Below are positions 1 to 8,242 of a DNA stretch of 64,000 nucleotides, piece after piece. A model generated the notes under the pieces. It had not been told where the DNA came from and made no database searches. It saw only the letters and a list, made by a program, of their open reading frames with translations. The stretch's first letter is position 1, and every line of letters begins with the position of its first letter. A program made the position numbers and the translations under genes. This DNA comes from Flavobacterium sp. 90 (GTDB taxonomy: Bacteria > Bacteroidota > Bacteroidia > Flavobacteriales > Flavobacteriaceae), in assembly GCF_004339525.1 (NCBI RefSeq), contig NZ_SMGE01000001.1:5828001-5892000 (forward strand), written 5' to 3'.

Positions 1-2670
1 AAAGATAAATTTTATGAATCTGTACTTATTGTATTTGATGATGGTTACAATTTTTTAGATCCTAATTTTGGTGAGGTGTATAAGCCAGTAACCAAAGAAT
101 ATAGTTATTGGATACAACGGGTTTTAATAACACCAATCCCATCAGATGATTGGTCTGTTAGTGAAAAAATACTTGCTTCCTTCTTTCATATTGTTCCAGT
201 AGATGATATTGGTTTACTTTCTATTTTTTCATTATTACAAAAAGGCAGTTACAATCAGAAAATTATTGGAGCGAAAGATTTTAATAGCTATAGTATCAAT
301 TATGTTGACTTCGAAAATATTGAAGAATTAAAAGATTACATCACCAAAAATACTAAAGAAGGGAATGTTATAAGCAATCCTTTATTTCAATGGATTTGTG
401 CCATAGCGGTATATCCGAAAATTACCTGGGAAATCATCCTCACAATTGGAGCTACCATAGACGAAAATATGGTTACTTATGAAAATGTACTTAAGATATG
501 CCGAATAGCATGGGTACAACACAGTATGTTTCCAACACAGATTAGATTGGAGTTGTTAAAAGAGCTTGATATTTTGGTTGAGATAAAGGCTAGGAAAACC
601 ATTATTGTCTTATTGGAAGAAGAGTCGATTATACTTCCAAATACTTTTTCGGATAATGAAAGAAAGATTCAGCTCACCTATAACAAATTCATTTTGTATG
701 CTATTGATCCAAAAGAGTTTCTAAAATACCAAGATGTAGAGAAGGAATTTTTAAAATTGTATCAGCAGGAAAAATTTATTGACTTACCTTTAAAGGTTTA
801 CTTGCAGGGGAATAACCCAATGAAACCAAATGAATGCTGGAAAAGTCCTTTAGAAATTAATGAGACAAAAAATCTGGATCATCTGGAGTATTATTACAAT
901 ACTAAAACCAAAACCATTTCCAAACAGTCCATTGCTAAAAGAATAAAAAAGTTACTAATTTCATTTTGCCTGTTATCATTGGTGTCCCTATTAGCAATAA
1001 TTTTTGTTGGTAGTAATGACTTAGGGAACAAAAAAGCAACAAAGTTAGTTGGATTAGAAAGAAACCAAGTAACTTCGTCGTGGAAAATTAATCTCACTAA
1101 AAACGAATGTTATAATGCCTTTAATCCACAAAGACTAATTGTAAAAAATGGCACAAAAGTAGTTTTTGAGAGTGCATTGCCAGCAAAAGGCAACTCAATT
1201 AAGCTAAAAGATTTCCAAAATGTGTATAACCATAAATTAGTATTTCAGCTTTTCTCTGATACTGATAAATATATAACTAAAACCATAAAAGCGGGTCAGG
1301 AAATTACTTTAAAAATCACCTCTGAGGATTGTACTAGAATTGATGCCCTTTACTATGGTAAAAACTATGAAATTTATAAAGATATACTCGAAAAACTACC
1401 TCTAAAAACAAAGAACGATATTGATAGTCAAATTCCAAATTCTGTGTTATTTTCTAGTGAAGTTGACTCCAGTTTTATTTATAAACTTTGTCTTGATTTG
1501 ATTAAGAAAAAATTTCCTCTTCAGGAAATCATTATGGACAAAAACTTCATAAATAATAAATTAAAAAAGAATGATGAAAAAATACTATTCGCACCATTAA
1601 AAACTAAAAACAGTATAATCAATACTGCGAGCGAACTCGATTTTAGATTTTATAAGAAAGTTAGTAATCCAATAATATATCTACAGTATAATTCCAAAGT
1701 TTTAGAGGATAGTATGAACTTGTTTTATCAAAAATTAATCAATTCACAATTTAAAAATGTTGAATCACAATTAGATAATAAACCTGCTGACAAAAGTGAA
1801 GTACGTTACTTTTTTGACAGTCATAAAAATACAGCTGATGAATTAGCAAAAATAGCATCGAGTTTTTTTGGTCAACAAATTGTTTCTGCAAAAGTAGATC
1901 GTAATCAAAAAAATCAAATTGAGGTATGGATAAAAAAAGGAGAAATCCCCATTTGTAAATCCACACAATCTAGCGATATAAAATATATTATTTATTTTGA
2001 TTATCAAAAAGTGAATTTGCCACCCGATGGTGCAACGTATCTTGATAAAACTTTAGATCAATTAAGACAAAATCCAAATCTTTCTGCTACAATCATTTCT
2101 TACTCAAGCGCTGGTGTGAAAATATCCGAAAAATGGGTGGATTCTGTAGTATTCTGGCTTCTCAAAAATGGTATTAATTCAAAAAGAATACGTTCAGTAG
2201 GCCTGGGGAATCAAGGATATCAAAAACAAAAATGTTTTGATCGCATTGAAATTGAGTTTATAGATGATACTCCACCCTTACCAAAAATTCTGTGGGTTGA
2301 CGATCATCCGGAAAATAACCGTGATGCAATAAATAAGTTTGAATCTATTGGAATTGAAGTAGATTTAGTAAAAACTAATAATGAGGCAATTGCAAATATT
2401 TCTAAAAACAAGAATGGATATGATTTTATAATAACAGACATAGGTCGTAACAATGATGAAAAAGGAGTCAATGATAAAACTAAAGCTGGTGTGGAATTAA
2501 TAAATAGTATAAGTGATAAATCAAAAATTATCATTTTCTCTTTTGCAGAAACAATAAAAAAATACCAATCTGAATTATTAAAAAATGGTGTAACACATTT
2601 TTATTCGGATTTTGACGAATTGGAAAGGTATATTTTAGGCACTTCAAAAGAAAGTGAAGTGAAAAGATAG
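1..2670 (+). CDS. Membrane protein with OmpA-like and response-regulator receiver domains (5' end missing)
   Basis: The reading frame is open from base 1, so the true start lies upstream; the GTG at 76 is only an internal candidate. About 889 codons are visible. The N-terminal ~290 residues match no family I recognise. A single membrane segment is encoded at about 951-1014, followed by an extracytoplasmic-looking linker. An OmpA-C-like domain follows at about 1978-2265, then a CheY-like receiver domain at about 2281-2655 with the VDDHP acidic pair (2298-2303) and a putative phospho-acceptor Asp in ITDI (2437-2439). A receiver on the same side of the only visible membrane span as an OmpA-like domain is odd, so either the topology differs or the OmpA-like fold is not periplasmic. 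A signalling role is inferred; substrate and partners are unknown. Confidence 0.6.
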   Translation, partial: KDKFYESVLIVFDDGYNFLDPNFGEVYKPVTKEYSYWIQRVLITPIPSDDWSVSEKILASFFHIVPVDDIGLLSIFSLLQKGSYNQKIIGAKDFNSYSINYVDFENIEELKDYITKNTKEGNVISNPLFQWICAIAVYPKITWEIILTIGATIDENMVTYENVLKICRIAWVQHSMFPTQIRLELLKELDILVEIKARKTIIVLLEEESIILPNTFSDNERKIQLTYNKFILYAIDPKEFLKYQDVEKEFLKLYQQEKFIDLPLKVYLQGNNPMKPNECWKSPLEINETKNLDHLEYYYNTKTKTISKQSIAKRIKKLLISFCLLSLVSLLAIIFVGSNDLGNKKATKLVGLERNQVTSSWKINLTKNECYNAFNPQRLIVKNGTKVVFESALPAKGNSIKLKDFQNVYNHKLVFQLFSDTDKYITKTIKAGQEITLKITSEDCTRIDALYYGKNYEIYKDILEKLPLKTKNDIDSQIPNSVLFSSEVDSSFIYKLCLDLIKKKFPLQEIIMDKNFINNKLKKNDEKILFAPLKTKNSIINTASELDFRFYKKVSNPIIYLQYNSKVLEDSMNLFYQKLINSQFKNVESQLDNKPADKSEVRYFFDSHKNTADELAKIASSFFGQQIVSAKVDRNQKNQIEVWIKKGEIPICKSTQSSDIKYIIYFDYQKVNLPPDGATYLDKTLDQLRQNPNLSATIISYSSAGVKISEKWVDSVVFWLLKNGINSKRIRSVGLGNQGYQKQKCFDRIEIEFIDDTPPLPKILWVDDHPENNRDAINKFESIGIEVDLVKTNNEAIANISKNKNGYDFIITDIGRNNDEKGVNDKTKAGVELINSISDKSKIIIFSFAETIKKYQSELLKNGVTHFYSDFDELERYILGTSKESEVKR

Positions 2671-2730
2671 GTTGCAAATCTTATTCTAAAATAGGATTCA
2701 AAATAAAACAGCATATGATGTTAAAAGTAA

Positions 2731-2762
2731 AGTCCCATTTCATTAGAAATGGGACTTTTTTT
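2731..2762. terminator. Bidirectional intrinsic terminator
   Basis: An 11-bp perfect stem (AGTCCCATTTC / GAAATGGGACT) with an ATTA loop is followed by a T-run. It sits between two convergent genes and can serve both. Confidence 0.85.
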
Positions 2763-2791
2763 ATAAAGCTTAAAATATAAACAAACTTATA

Positions 2792-3304
2792 TTATTTAGT
2801 AAAATTATTTCCTCTAGCTTCAATATCTTTCAGACAATGCATCAAACATCCTCCATATTTATAGAGATATGGCTTATCCATTCTTATTCTGGGTCTATTG
2901 GATTCTGGATCTAAATTTTTATAACTATAATTTTCAAAATTTAAAATGTAATCTCCAGCTAAATCATCATAGCTTAAAACTGTAAAATCTGAAAGATTTA
3001 ATCGTTTTAAAAATTCAACTAAATCTATCTCTTCTAAATCATCTAAATCGGTATTTAATCCTTCATATTCTTCAAGTACACAAGTTTTGTTATCTTCATT
3101 TAAAATGAATTCTGTATCAATATAAAAATTAAATAACTCGTCAAGTGTCATTCCCTCTTTGCATATATCTTGTAACCTTTCAACCGCACTACGTGTTTCA
3201 TCCTTATATGGAATTATTAAGTAACCATCTTCGTAAAAATGTGGTATTTTATTATCAATTTCTATTTTTTCATCTGCGAAAATAAGAGTAATATATTGTC
3301 CCAT
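2792..3304 (-). CDS. Hypothetical acidic protein
   Basis: This 170-residue soluble protein has no signal peptide, membrane segment or domain that I recognise. It is rich in Asp and Glu (a cluster of D, L and E at about residues 85-98) and has two Cys near the C-terminus. It starts with ATG and is transcribed alone, convergent to the upstream membrane sensor across a shared terminator. The family cannot be named from sequence alone. The size and acidity would suit an immunity or adaptor protein, but nothing around it proves that. Confidence 0.6.
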   Translation of the reverse strand: MGQYITLIFADEKIEIDNKIPHFYEDGYLIIPYKDETRSAVERLQDICKEGMTLDELFNFYIDTEFILNEDNKTCVLEEYEGLNTDLDDLEEIDLVEFLKRLNLSDFTVLSYDDLAGDYILNFENYSYKNLDPESNRPRIRMDKPYLYKYGGCLMHCLKDIEARGNNFTK

Positions 3305-3719
3305 TTTTTGATCAATTCTTTAAAAGATTGGTTATTGAGTAAAACGAAAATACTCCATTTTTTTATTTATTACATTTCTTTCACGCTATTAAACTTAAAA
3401 ACAATCGAAAATACTATCCGCTTTTTAACATTTAACGTCCACAAGACATACAAACTGCTTCAAATAAAAAAGCAAAACAATTATCACAAATTCAATTGAA
3501 AATACGCCAACTCTTTTTAAATCATTCATAAAATGGTATATAATTTGTAGCGTAGACATAACAAAAATTAAATGAAAATCGCTATTCAACTTTTCATAAT
3601 ATTTTTTTTAAAAAAGTTTGGATAAAGGATATTATTTATCTTTGAAATTCATGATTTTTGATAATTTAAAATGACAAAGGAACGAGATCGATAGTGAAAA
3701 TATTTAAACGATAACTTAA
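3305..3719 (+). other. Intergenic region with a dispersed repeat and promoter block
   Basis: This 415-bp non-coding gap carries at 3513-3567 a degenerate copy of a sequence also found at 8141-8196. At about 3590-3656 it carries a block shared with the leader of the XRE gene near 10.9 kb. No RNA gene or complete open frame was recognised. Confidence 0.5.
3637..3644 (+). promoter_or_regulatory. Bacteroidota -7 element (TATCTTTG) upstream of the VOC gene
   Basis: TATCTTTG fits the TAnnTTTG consensus. A TTTG that could act as the -33 element lies at 3617-3620. The following GAAATTCATGATTTTT is nearly identical to the stretch after the same element at 10868, so the promoter region appears to be duplicated. 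The start codon it would serve is 75 bp downstream. Confidence 0.6.
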
Positions 3720-4097
3720 ATGAATGCAAAACTTGACGCAATAATTCTATATGTAAAAAACATTCAGCTTCTTAAAAAGTTCTATGTCGAAAACTTCAAT
3801 TTGAAAGTTCTTGAAGAAGATGAAATTTGGGTTTTACTCAACGCAGGAAATGTAAATATTGGGTTTCATAAAATTGGAGAAAAGTACATGCAGCAAATTA
3901 ATCCTAATCACAAATTTGACAATAATACTAAAATCGTTTTTGAGATTGACGACGACTTACAAATGATTAGAAAAGAGTTTATTGAAAAAAATATTCCCAT
4001 GCGGGAACTAAAAACTTTTGACAATTATAACTTTTGGCTTTGTGACGGAATTGACCCTGAAGGAAATGTATTTCAACTCAAGAAAAGGAAAAGCTAA
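3720..4097 (+). CDS. VOC (glyoxalase/bleomycin-resistance) family protein
   Basis: This 125-residue protein has the single-domain vicinal oxygen chelate pattern. The N-terminus reads DAIILYVKNI then LKKFYVENFNLKV, the middle has a beta-rich segment, and the C-terminus carries the typical GIDPEGNVFQL strand with the metal-ligand-type Glu or Asp. Members are metal-dependent dioxygenases, isomerases, or drug-binding proteins; the substrate cannot be inferred. It is a single gene behind a TATCTTTG promoter. Confidence 0.85.
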   Translation: MNAKLDAIILYVKNIQLLKKFYVENFNLKVLEEDEIWVLLNAGNVNIGFHKIGEKYMQQINPNHKFDNNTKIVFEIDDDLQMIRKEFIEKNIPMRELKTFDNYNFWLCDGIDPEGNVFQLKKRKS

Positions 4098-4446
4098 TCA
4101 AGGATAAGTTTCATAAAATGAAGATCGCTTTAGCTTAAACGTGTTTTTAATGACGTCCAAAAACCTGTAAACAGAAGATTAAAAGTTAGGCTTAGTAGAT
4201 TTTTGTATTTCCTGTAAAGTTGCCCCAACTGAATTCAAGCAATTTAGTAAACACGAACTAGTATTGCTATTACTAAAAAAACGGACTTTTTCATAGCTTA
4301 ATCATAACCCTTTATTCTTTATTAAAACTTTACCATAAGATTAATCAATAGTCTTTTTATACTAAACGAAAAGCAGTAATGCGTTTGAAAAATGTATAAA
4401 TTTGTGTCTGTTAAATAATTTTGTGCAATAGCTTACAAACCAATAA
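4098..4446 (+). other. Intergenic region, 349 bp
   Basis: No gene or RNA recognised. A short open frame ends with a stop near 4297 and could be a decayed gene tail, but I cannot assign it. Near the following regulator gene, TAAATTTG (4397-4404) and TAATTTTG (4416-4423) both resemble -7 elements. Confidence 0.4.
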
Positions 4447-5064
4447 ATGAATAAAATAGGATCAATAACCTCTGTAGAACCTTTGCTTGATTACTTCAAG
4501 AAAAAGGGTTATGTATTAAATGATAGAGAGAAAGATTTGGTAAAAGAAAAGTTTCATTCCAGACTTTACAGAAAAAGACAATATATTTTACAGGAAGGTG
4601 ACATTTGCACACAATTTAATTTTGTGATCAAAGGTTGTATTAGAACCTATAATGTTGATAAGAAAGGTAACATCCATATCTTAGAATTTGGAACTGAAAA
4701 TTATTGGATAAACGATCTTGGAAGTTTTCACAGGATGAAACCTTCTACCCTGAATATTGATGCTTTAGAAGATACGGTTGTTTTACAAATAAGTCACGAA
4801 GATCTTATCTCACTATATAAACAATTCCCTATTTTCGACCGTATTTTCAGAGTATTAATAGAAAACGGTTTTATTCATTTACAAGAACGTTTATTGCAAA
4901 ACATTAGTTCAACTGCAGAGGAACGTTATGAATATTTTTTGAATAACTATTCTCAGCTTCTTAACCGTATATCTCAGGTTCAAATAGCGGCTTTCCTGGG
5001 TGTAACTCCTGAGTTTTTAAGCCGATTAAGAAACCAGCGCAGCAAGCTTTCCCAAAATTCTTAA
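4447..5064 (+). CDS. Crp/Fnr-family transcriptional regulator
   Basis: This 205-residue protein has an N-terminal cyclic-nucleotide-binding-like beta-roll (about residues 25-130, including the YILQEGDICTQFNFVIKGC turn). The connecting helix contains AEERYEYFL. A C-terminal winged HTH follows, with recognition helix region QIAAFLGVTPEFLSRLRNQ. The architecture is typical of Bacteroidota Crp/Fnr regulators that respond to oxidative or other small-molecule cues. There are no Fnr-type Cys ligands for an iron-sulfur cluster. It lies just upstream of, and in the same direction as, a reductase and an SDR, which are plausible targets. Confidence 0.9.
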   Translation: MNKIGSITSVEPLLDYFKKKGYVLNDREKDLVKEKFHSRLYRKRQYILQEGDICTQFNFVIKGCIRTYNVDKKGNIHILEFGTENYWINDLGSFHRMKPSTLNIDALEDTVVLQISHEDLISLYKQFPIFDRIFRVLIENGFIHLQERLLQNISSTAEERYEYFLNNYSQLLNRISQVQIAAFLGVTPEFLSRLRNQRSKLSQNS

Positions 5065-5166
5065 TCTACATCAAGACTATTTCTTAAACTACATCATTGG
5101 ATAACCACTATCCACTGTCGGACATTTGTATCAACAAATTATAGTTAACATTAAATAGAAATAGTT

Positions 5167-5817
5167 ATGACACAAAAATCAAAAGTTGCAGTTATCGGTC
5201 TGGGAAATATCGGAGCTGCTATTGCTACAAATCTTACAAAAGGAAATCGTTCCGTAATTGTTGCTGATAAAACAATTGAAAAAGCAAACCAGCTTTCTCA
5301 AAAATTAGGTAATCTGGTACAACCAGCAACCATTGCTGATGCCATTAAAGAAGCAGATATTGTTGTGTTAGCCATTTATTTTGATCCTATCAAAGAGTTT
5401 TTTAAAACCTATGCAACAGAATTACAAGGTAAAATTATTGTAGATCCTTCTAACCCAATTGCTCTTGATGAAAATGGTGGTTTCAAAAAAATAATTGGTT
5501 CAGACGAATCGGCTGGACAAATACTTTCTACATTATTACCTAATGGTGCAAAATTAGCAAAAGCACTAGGAACATTAGGAGCAGCATCTCTTGTAAATGC
5601 CTCTTTTCAAACTCCCGAAAAAGCAGTTGAGTTTTATACAACTGATGACATCACTATTAATGACGAAATTGAAAATTTAATTCGTGACAATGGTTTTGAA
5701 CCATTACGAGTTGGAGGTCTTGATCAATCTATTCGTATTGAAGTATTTGGAGACTTACATGAATTTGGTGCATTGGGCAAAACCGTTACGCTAAGTGAAG
5801 CTAAACAGGCTGTTTAA
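5167..5817 (+). CDS. NADP-binding oxidoreductase, F420-dependent NADP reductase-like
   Basis: This 216-residue protein has an N-terminal Rossmann fold with the glycine motif GLGNIGAAIA (residues about 11-20). It also has the VVLAI and IVDPSNP segments typical of the NAD-binding F420 oxidoreductase family (PF03807). Bacteroidota generally lack F420, so it more likely acts on a metal chelate or another small substrate with NADPH. It lies 102 bp after the Crp/Fnr gene and may be its target. A hairpin and a terminator follow before the SDR gene. Confidence 0.8.
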   Translation: MTQKSKVAVIGLGNIGAAIATNLTKGNRSVIVADKTIEKANQLSQKLGNLVQPATIADAIKEADIVVLAIYFDPIKEFFKTYATELQGKIIVDPSNPIALDENGGFKKIIGSDESAGQILSTLLPNGAKLAKALGTLGAASLVNASFQTPEKAVEFYTTDDITINDEIENLIRDNGFEPLRVGGLDQSIRIEVFGDLHEFGALGKTVTLSEAKQAV

Positions 5818-5829
5818 TTAACTTTTTTC

Positions 5830-5861
5830 TTTGTTCGAAAAGGGAACAGACTTCGAACAAA
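5830..5861. repeat. 10-bp inverted repeat downstream of the reductase
   Basis: TTTGTTCGAA and TTCGAACAAA are separated by 12 bases. The 3' side has no T-run, so this is more likely an operator or RNA stem than a terminator. Confidence 0.4.
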
Positions 5862-5978
5862 AAAATACCCTGAACTAAATACAGTTCGCTAATCCGATAT
5901 AAAAAATGTTTGACGATGTAAATCTTTGGCTGAAAACCAATATTTCCCAGCATTAATAATATATTATAATTATTTAAA

Positions 5979-6012
5979 AATACCTGCTTTTAAGAAAAGC
6001 AGGTATTTTTTT
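5979..6012 (+). terminator. Intrinsic terminator
   Basis: A 13-bp perfect stem (AATACCTGCTTTT / AAAAGCAGGTATT) with an AAG loop is followed by T-residues. It closes the reductase transcript. The remaining sequence up to 6219 shows no other gene. Confidence 0.85.
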
Positions 6013-6219
6013 AATTTAATACTGCTGCATCTAAACAAAAAAATTGATTTTAAAGTAATAATTTTAAGATAGTTTAAGAGTAATTACTACTTTAAATGGC
6101 AAACCACATACCTAATAGTGCAGCTGCAACTATCTGACTTGACTACAATATCTTCCAACTTGACTACATGGAACAAAAAACAACTTACGACTTTTGTACT
6201 TCATTATAAAAGAATAAAA

Positions 6220-6957
6220 ATGAAAAAACTTATTGAAAAAGTTGTTGTAATTACTGGAGCAAGCAGTGGAATAGGAAAAGCAATTGCATTAAAACTTGCT
6301 GAACATGGAGCAAAAGTTGTCCTGGGTGCCCGTAACAAGGATAAACTTGCAGAACTAGCTGATGAAATAGAAAAAACAGCTGGAGAAGTGAAATATGTTG
6401 TTATCGATGTTAAGAAAAAAGAAGATTTAGATGTTTTAATTCATACAGCAGTTAGTTTTTACGGTAGATTGGACGTGCTTATAAACAATGCCGGCATGAG
6501 TGAACTTAGCAGAATTGATGATTTAGATATTGATGGCTGGGAAGAAATGATTGATGTAAATATTAAAGGTGTTCTCTATGGAATAGCTGCTGCAATTCCT
6601 GTTTTTAAGCAGCAAAAATCTGGACATATTATCAATATAATCTCGACATCGGGAATAAAAATTGTACCCATGCAAGGCGTTTATGCAGGAACGAAAAATG
6701 CGGTGCGTACTATAACAGAAGCATTTAGACAAGAGTCAAATGGAGAAATACGTATTACAGGAATTTCTCCCGGATTTGTAAAAACAGATTTTGCAGAAAA
6801 TATTAAAAATGATGTGATGAAATCTGTTATTAAAGAGAATATGGAAAAAATGGCCATCAGCCCAAATGCTGTTGCTAATGCTGTACTTTATGCAATTGAG
6901 CAGCCTGCCGATGTTGAAATAGGAGATATAGTTATCCGCCCGGCAGTACAGAATTAA
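6220..6957 (+). CDS. Short-chain dehydrogenase/reductase (SDR)
   Basis: This 245-residue classical SDR has the cofactor motif TGASSGIG near the N-terminus, NNAG, and the catalytic YAGTK (YxxxK) with an upstream Ser. The PGFVKTDF segment is also typical. It probably reduces a carbonyl compound with NADPH. The frame is open upstream to 6118, but the ATG at 6220 aligns with the family's usual start; the upstream 34 residues have no SDR character. The AraC gene begins 36 bp downstream on the same strand, so the two may be co-transcribed. Confidence 0.9.
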   Translation: MKKLIEKVVVITGASSGIGKAIALKLAEHGAKVVLGARNKDKLAELADEIEKTAGEVKYVVIDVKKKEDLDVLIHTAVSFYGRLDVLINNAGMSELSRIDDLDIDGWEEMIDVNIKGVLYGIAAAIPVFKQQKSGHIINIISTSGIKIVPMQGVYAGTKNAVRTITEAFRQESNGEIRITGISPGFVKTDFAENIKNDVMKSVIKENMEKMAISPNAVANAVLYAIEQPADVEIGDIVIRPAVQN

Positions 6958-6993
6958 ATTTGCCTGTCGCATACAAAATTAAGTTGTACATTT

Positions 6994-7920
6994 ATGGTTA
7001 AGATGAAACACGATAACTCAAATATGCTGGCTTTTTCAAGTATTTCTCAATTGATGCAGTATCTTGAACAACCCTCTCCAAAACATCCACTTATAGTTCT
7101 GGTAAATTATGATGAAGCGGCAGCAACTGTGTTTGAAAAAAACCAAAAGATTTGTATTGATTTTTATAAAATTTCATTTAAAACCAATTTTAAAGGACGT
7201 GTAAAATATGGACAAGGATATTATGATTTTGAGGAAGGCGGTTTAGCTTTTTTAAAACCAAAACAAGTTGTATTTTCTTCAGATAATCCAGACAGCTATC
7301 AAGGTTATTCACTCTACTTTCACCCTGACTTCATAAGAAATTACCCTTTAGGAAGTTCTATAACACAATATGGCTTTTTTTCTTACGCTGTTTCAGAAGG
7401 ATTGTTTTTATCTGCAAAAGAAAAGGAAATAATCCGAAATTTATTTGATACAATAGGCACTGAATTAGAAAACAATATCGATCATTTTAGTCAGGATGTT
7501 CTGGTTTCGCAAATAGAATTGTTACTGAATTATAGTAATCGTTTTTACAATCGCCAATTTATTACCCGAAAAACGCTAAACCATGACATCATAACTGCAT
7601 TAGACCATTTATTAGAGGTATATTTTACAAAAAATATCACTTCAGAACAGGGTTTACCATCTGTAGAATACTTCAGTACTCAGTTAAATTTATCGCCGCG
7701 TTACTTAAGTGATCTTTTAGGTTCAGTTACAGGTCAAAATACGCAGCAATATATTCAGGACAAACTAATTAATCAGTCTAAAGACCTACTTAGTTCCACT
7801 TCATTATCTGTAGCGGAGATTGCCTACAAATTAGGATTTGAACATCCACAATCTTTCAATAAACTTTTTAAAACCAAAACGAATCAATCTCCTTTGCAAT
7901 ATAGGGAATCTTTTAACTGA
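6994..7920 (+). CDS. AraC-family transcriptional regulator
   Basis: This 308-residue protein has an N-terminal cupin-like sensor (about 1-170) and a C-terminal pair of HTH motifs (about 210-305). The second motif is SVAEIAYKLGFEHPQSFNKLFK followed by SPLQYR, the AraC/XylS signature. ATG codons at 6994 and 7003 are both possible. It is a paralogue of the regulator at 50453, sharing patterns such as NRQFITR/DRQFITR and LSPRYLSDLL/LSPNYFGDLI. Both lie beside SDR genes, which suggests they control oxidoreductase cassettes. Confidence 0.92.
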   Translation: MVKMKHDNSNMLAFSSISQLMQYLEQPSPKHPLIVLVNYDEAAATVFEKNQKICIDFYKISFKTNFKGRVKYGQGYYDFEEGGLAFLKPKQVVFSSDNPDSYQGYSLYFHPDFIRNYPLGSSITQYGFFSYAVSEGLFLSAKEKEIIRNLFDTIGTELENNIDHFSQDVLVSQIELLLNYSNRFYNRQFITRKTLNHDIITALDHLLEVYFTKNITSEQGLPSVEYFSTQLNLSPRYLSDLLGSVTGQNTQQYIQDKLINQSKDLLSSTSLSVAEIAYKLGFEHPQSFNKLFKTKTNQSPLQYRESFN

Positions 7921-8140
7921 TCAATTGTATTATAAATATGCCTAGGGAATAGATATAATACAAAAATCAAACGCTATTTTGACCGGGATTTACATCCTTC
8001 TTTTTTACTTCTTTTGATTATAAAATTTAAACCGTTTGATGTTTTAATCTCTATTTTGTAAGTAGTAACTAGTCCGTTATTTTTGTAAACTTCGATTCTA
8101 ATCTTGAAAAATCAAATCAATTACAGCATAAATTCCAGTT

Positions 8141-8196
8141 CTTTTTAAATCATTTATAAAATGACTTATAACTTGTATCGCAGAGGTCACAAAAAA
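8141..8196 (+). repeat. Dispersed intergenic repeat, second copy
   Basis: Starting with CTTTTTAAATCATT, this segment aligns over about 55 bases with 3513-3567, roughly three quarters identical by eye. The rest of the 7921-8242 gap contains no recognised gene. Confidence 0.5.
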
Positions 8197-8227
8197 ATCC
8201 CATTTCTAACGAAACGGGATTTTTTTA
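8197..8227. terminator. Terminator for the arylsulfatase
   Basis: The stem ATCCCATTTC / GAAACGGGAT has a TAAC loop and one A-C mismatch. A-run and T-run flanks make it usable in both directions. It lies 16 bp after the stop of the minus-strand arylsulfatase. Confidence 0.75.
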
Positions 8228-8242
8228 TGCTTCTTTTTTCTT

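Noticed and set aside
6118..6219. Upstream extension of the SDR reading frame
   Set aside because: The 34 extra residues lack SDR features; the ATG at 6220 is the normal family start.
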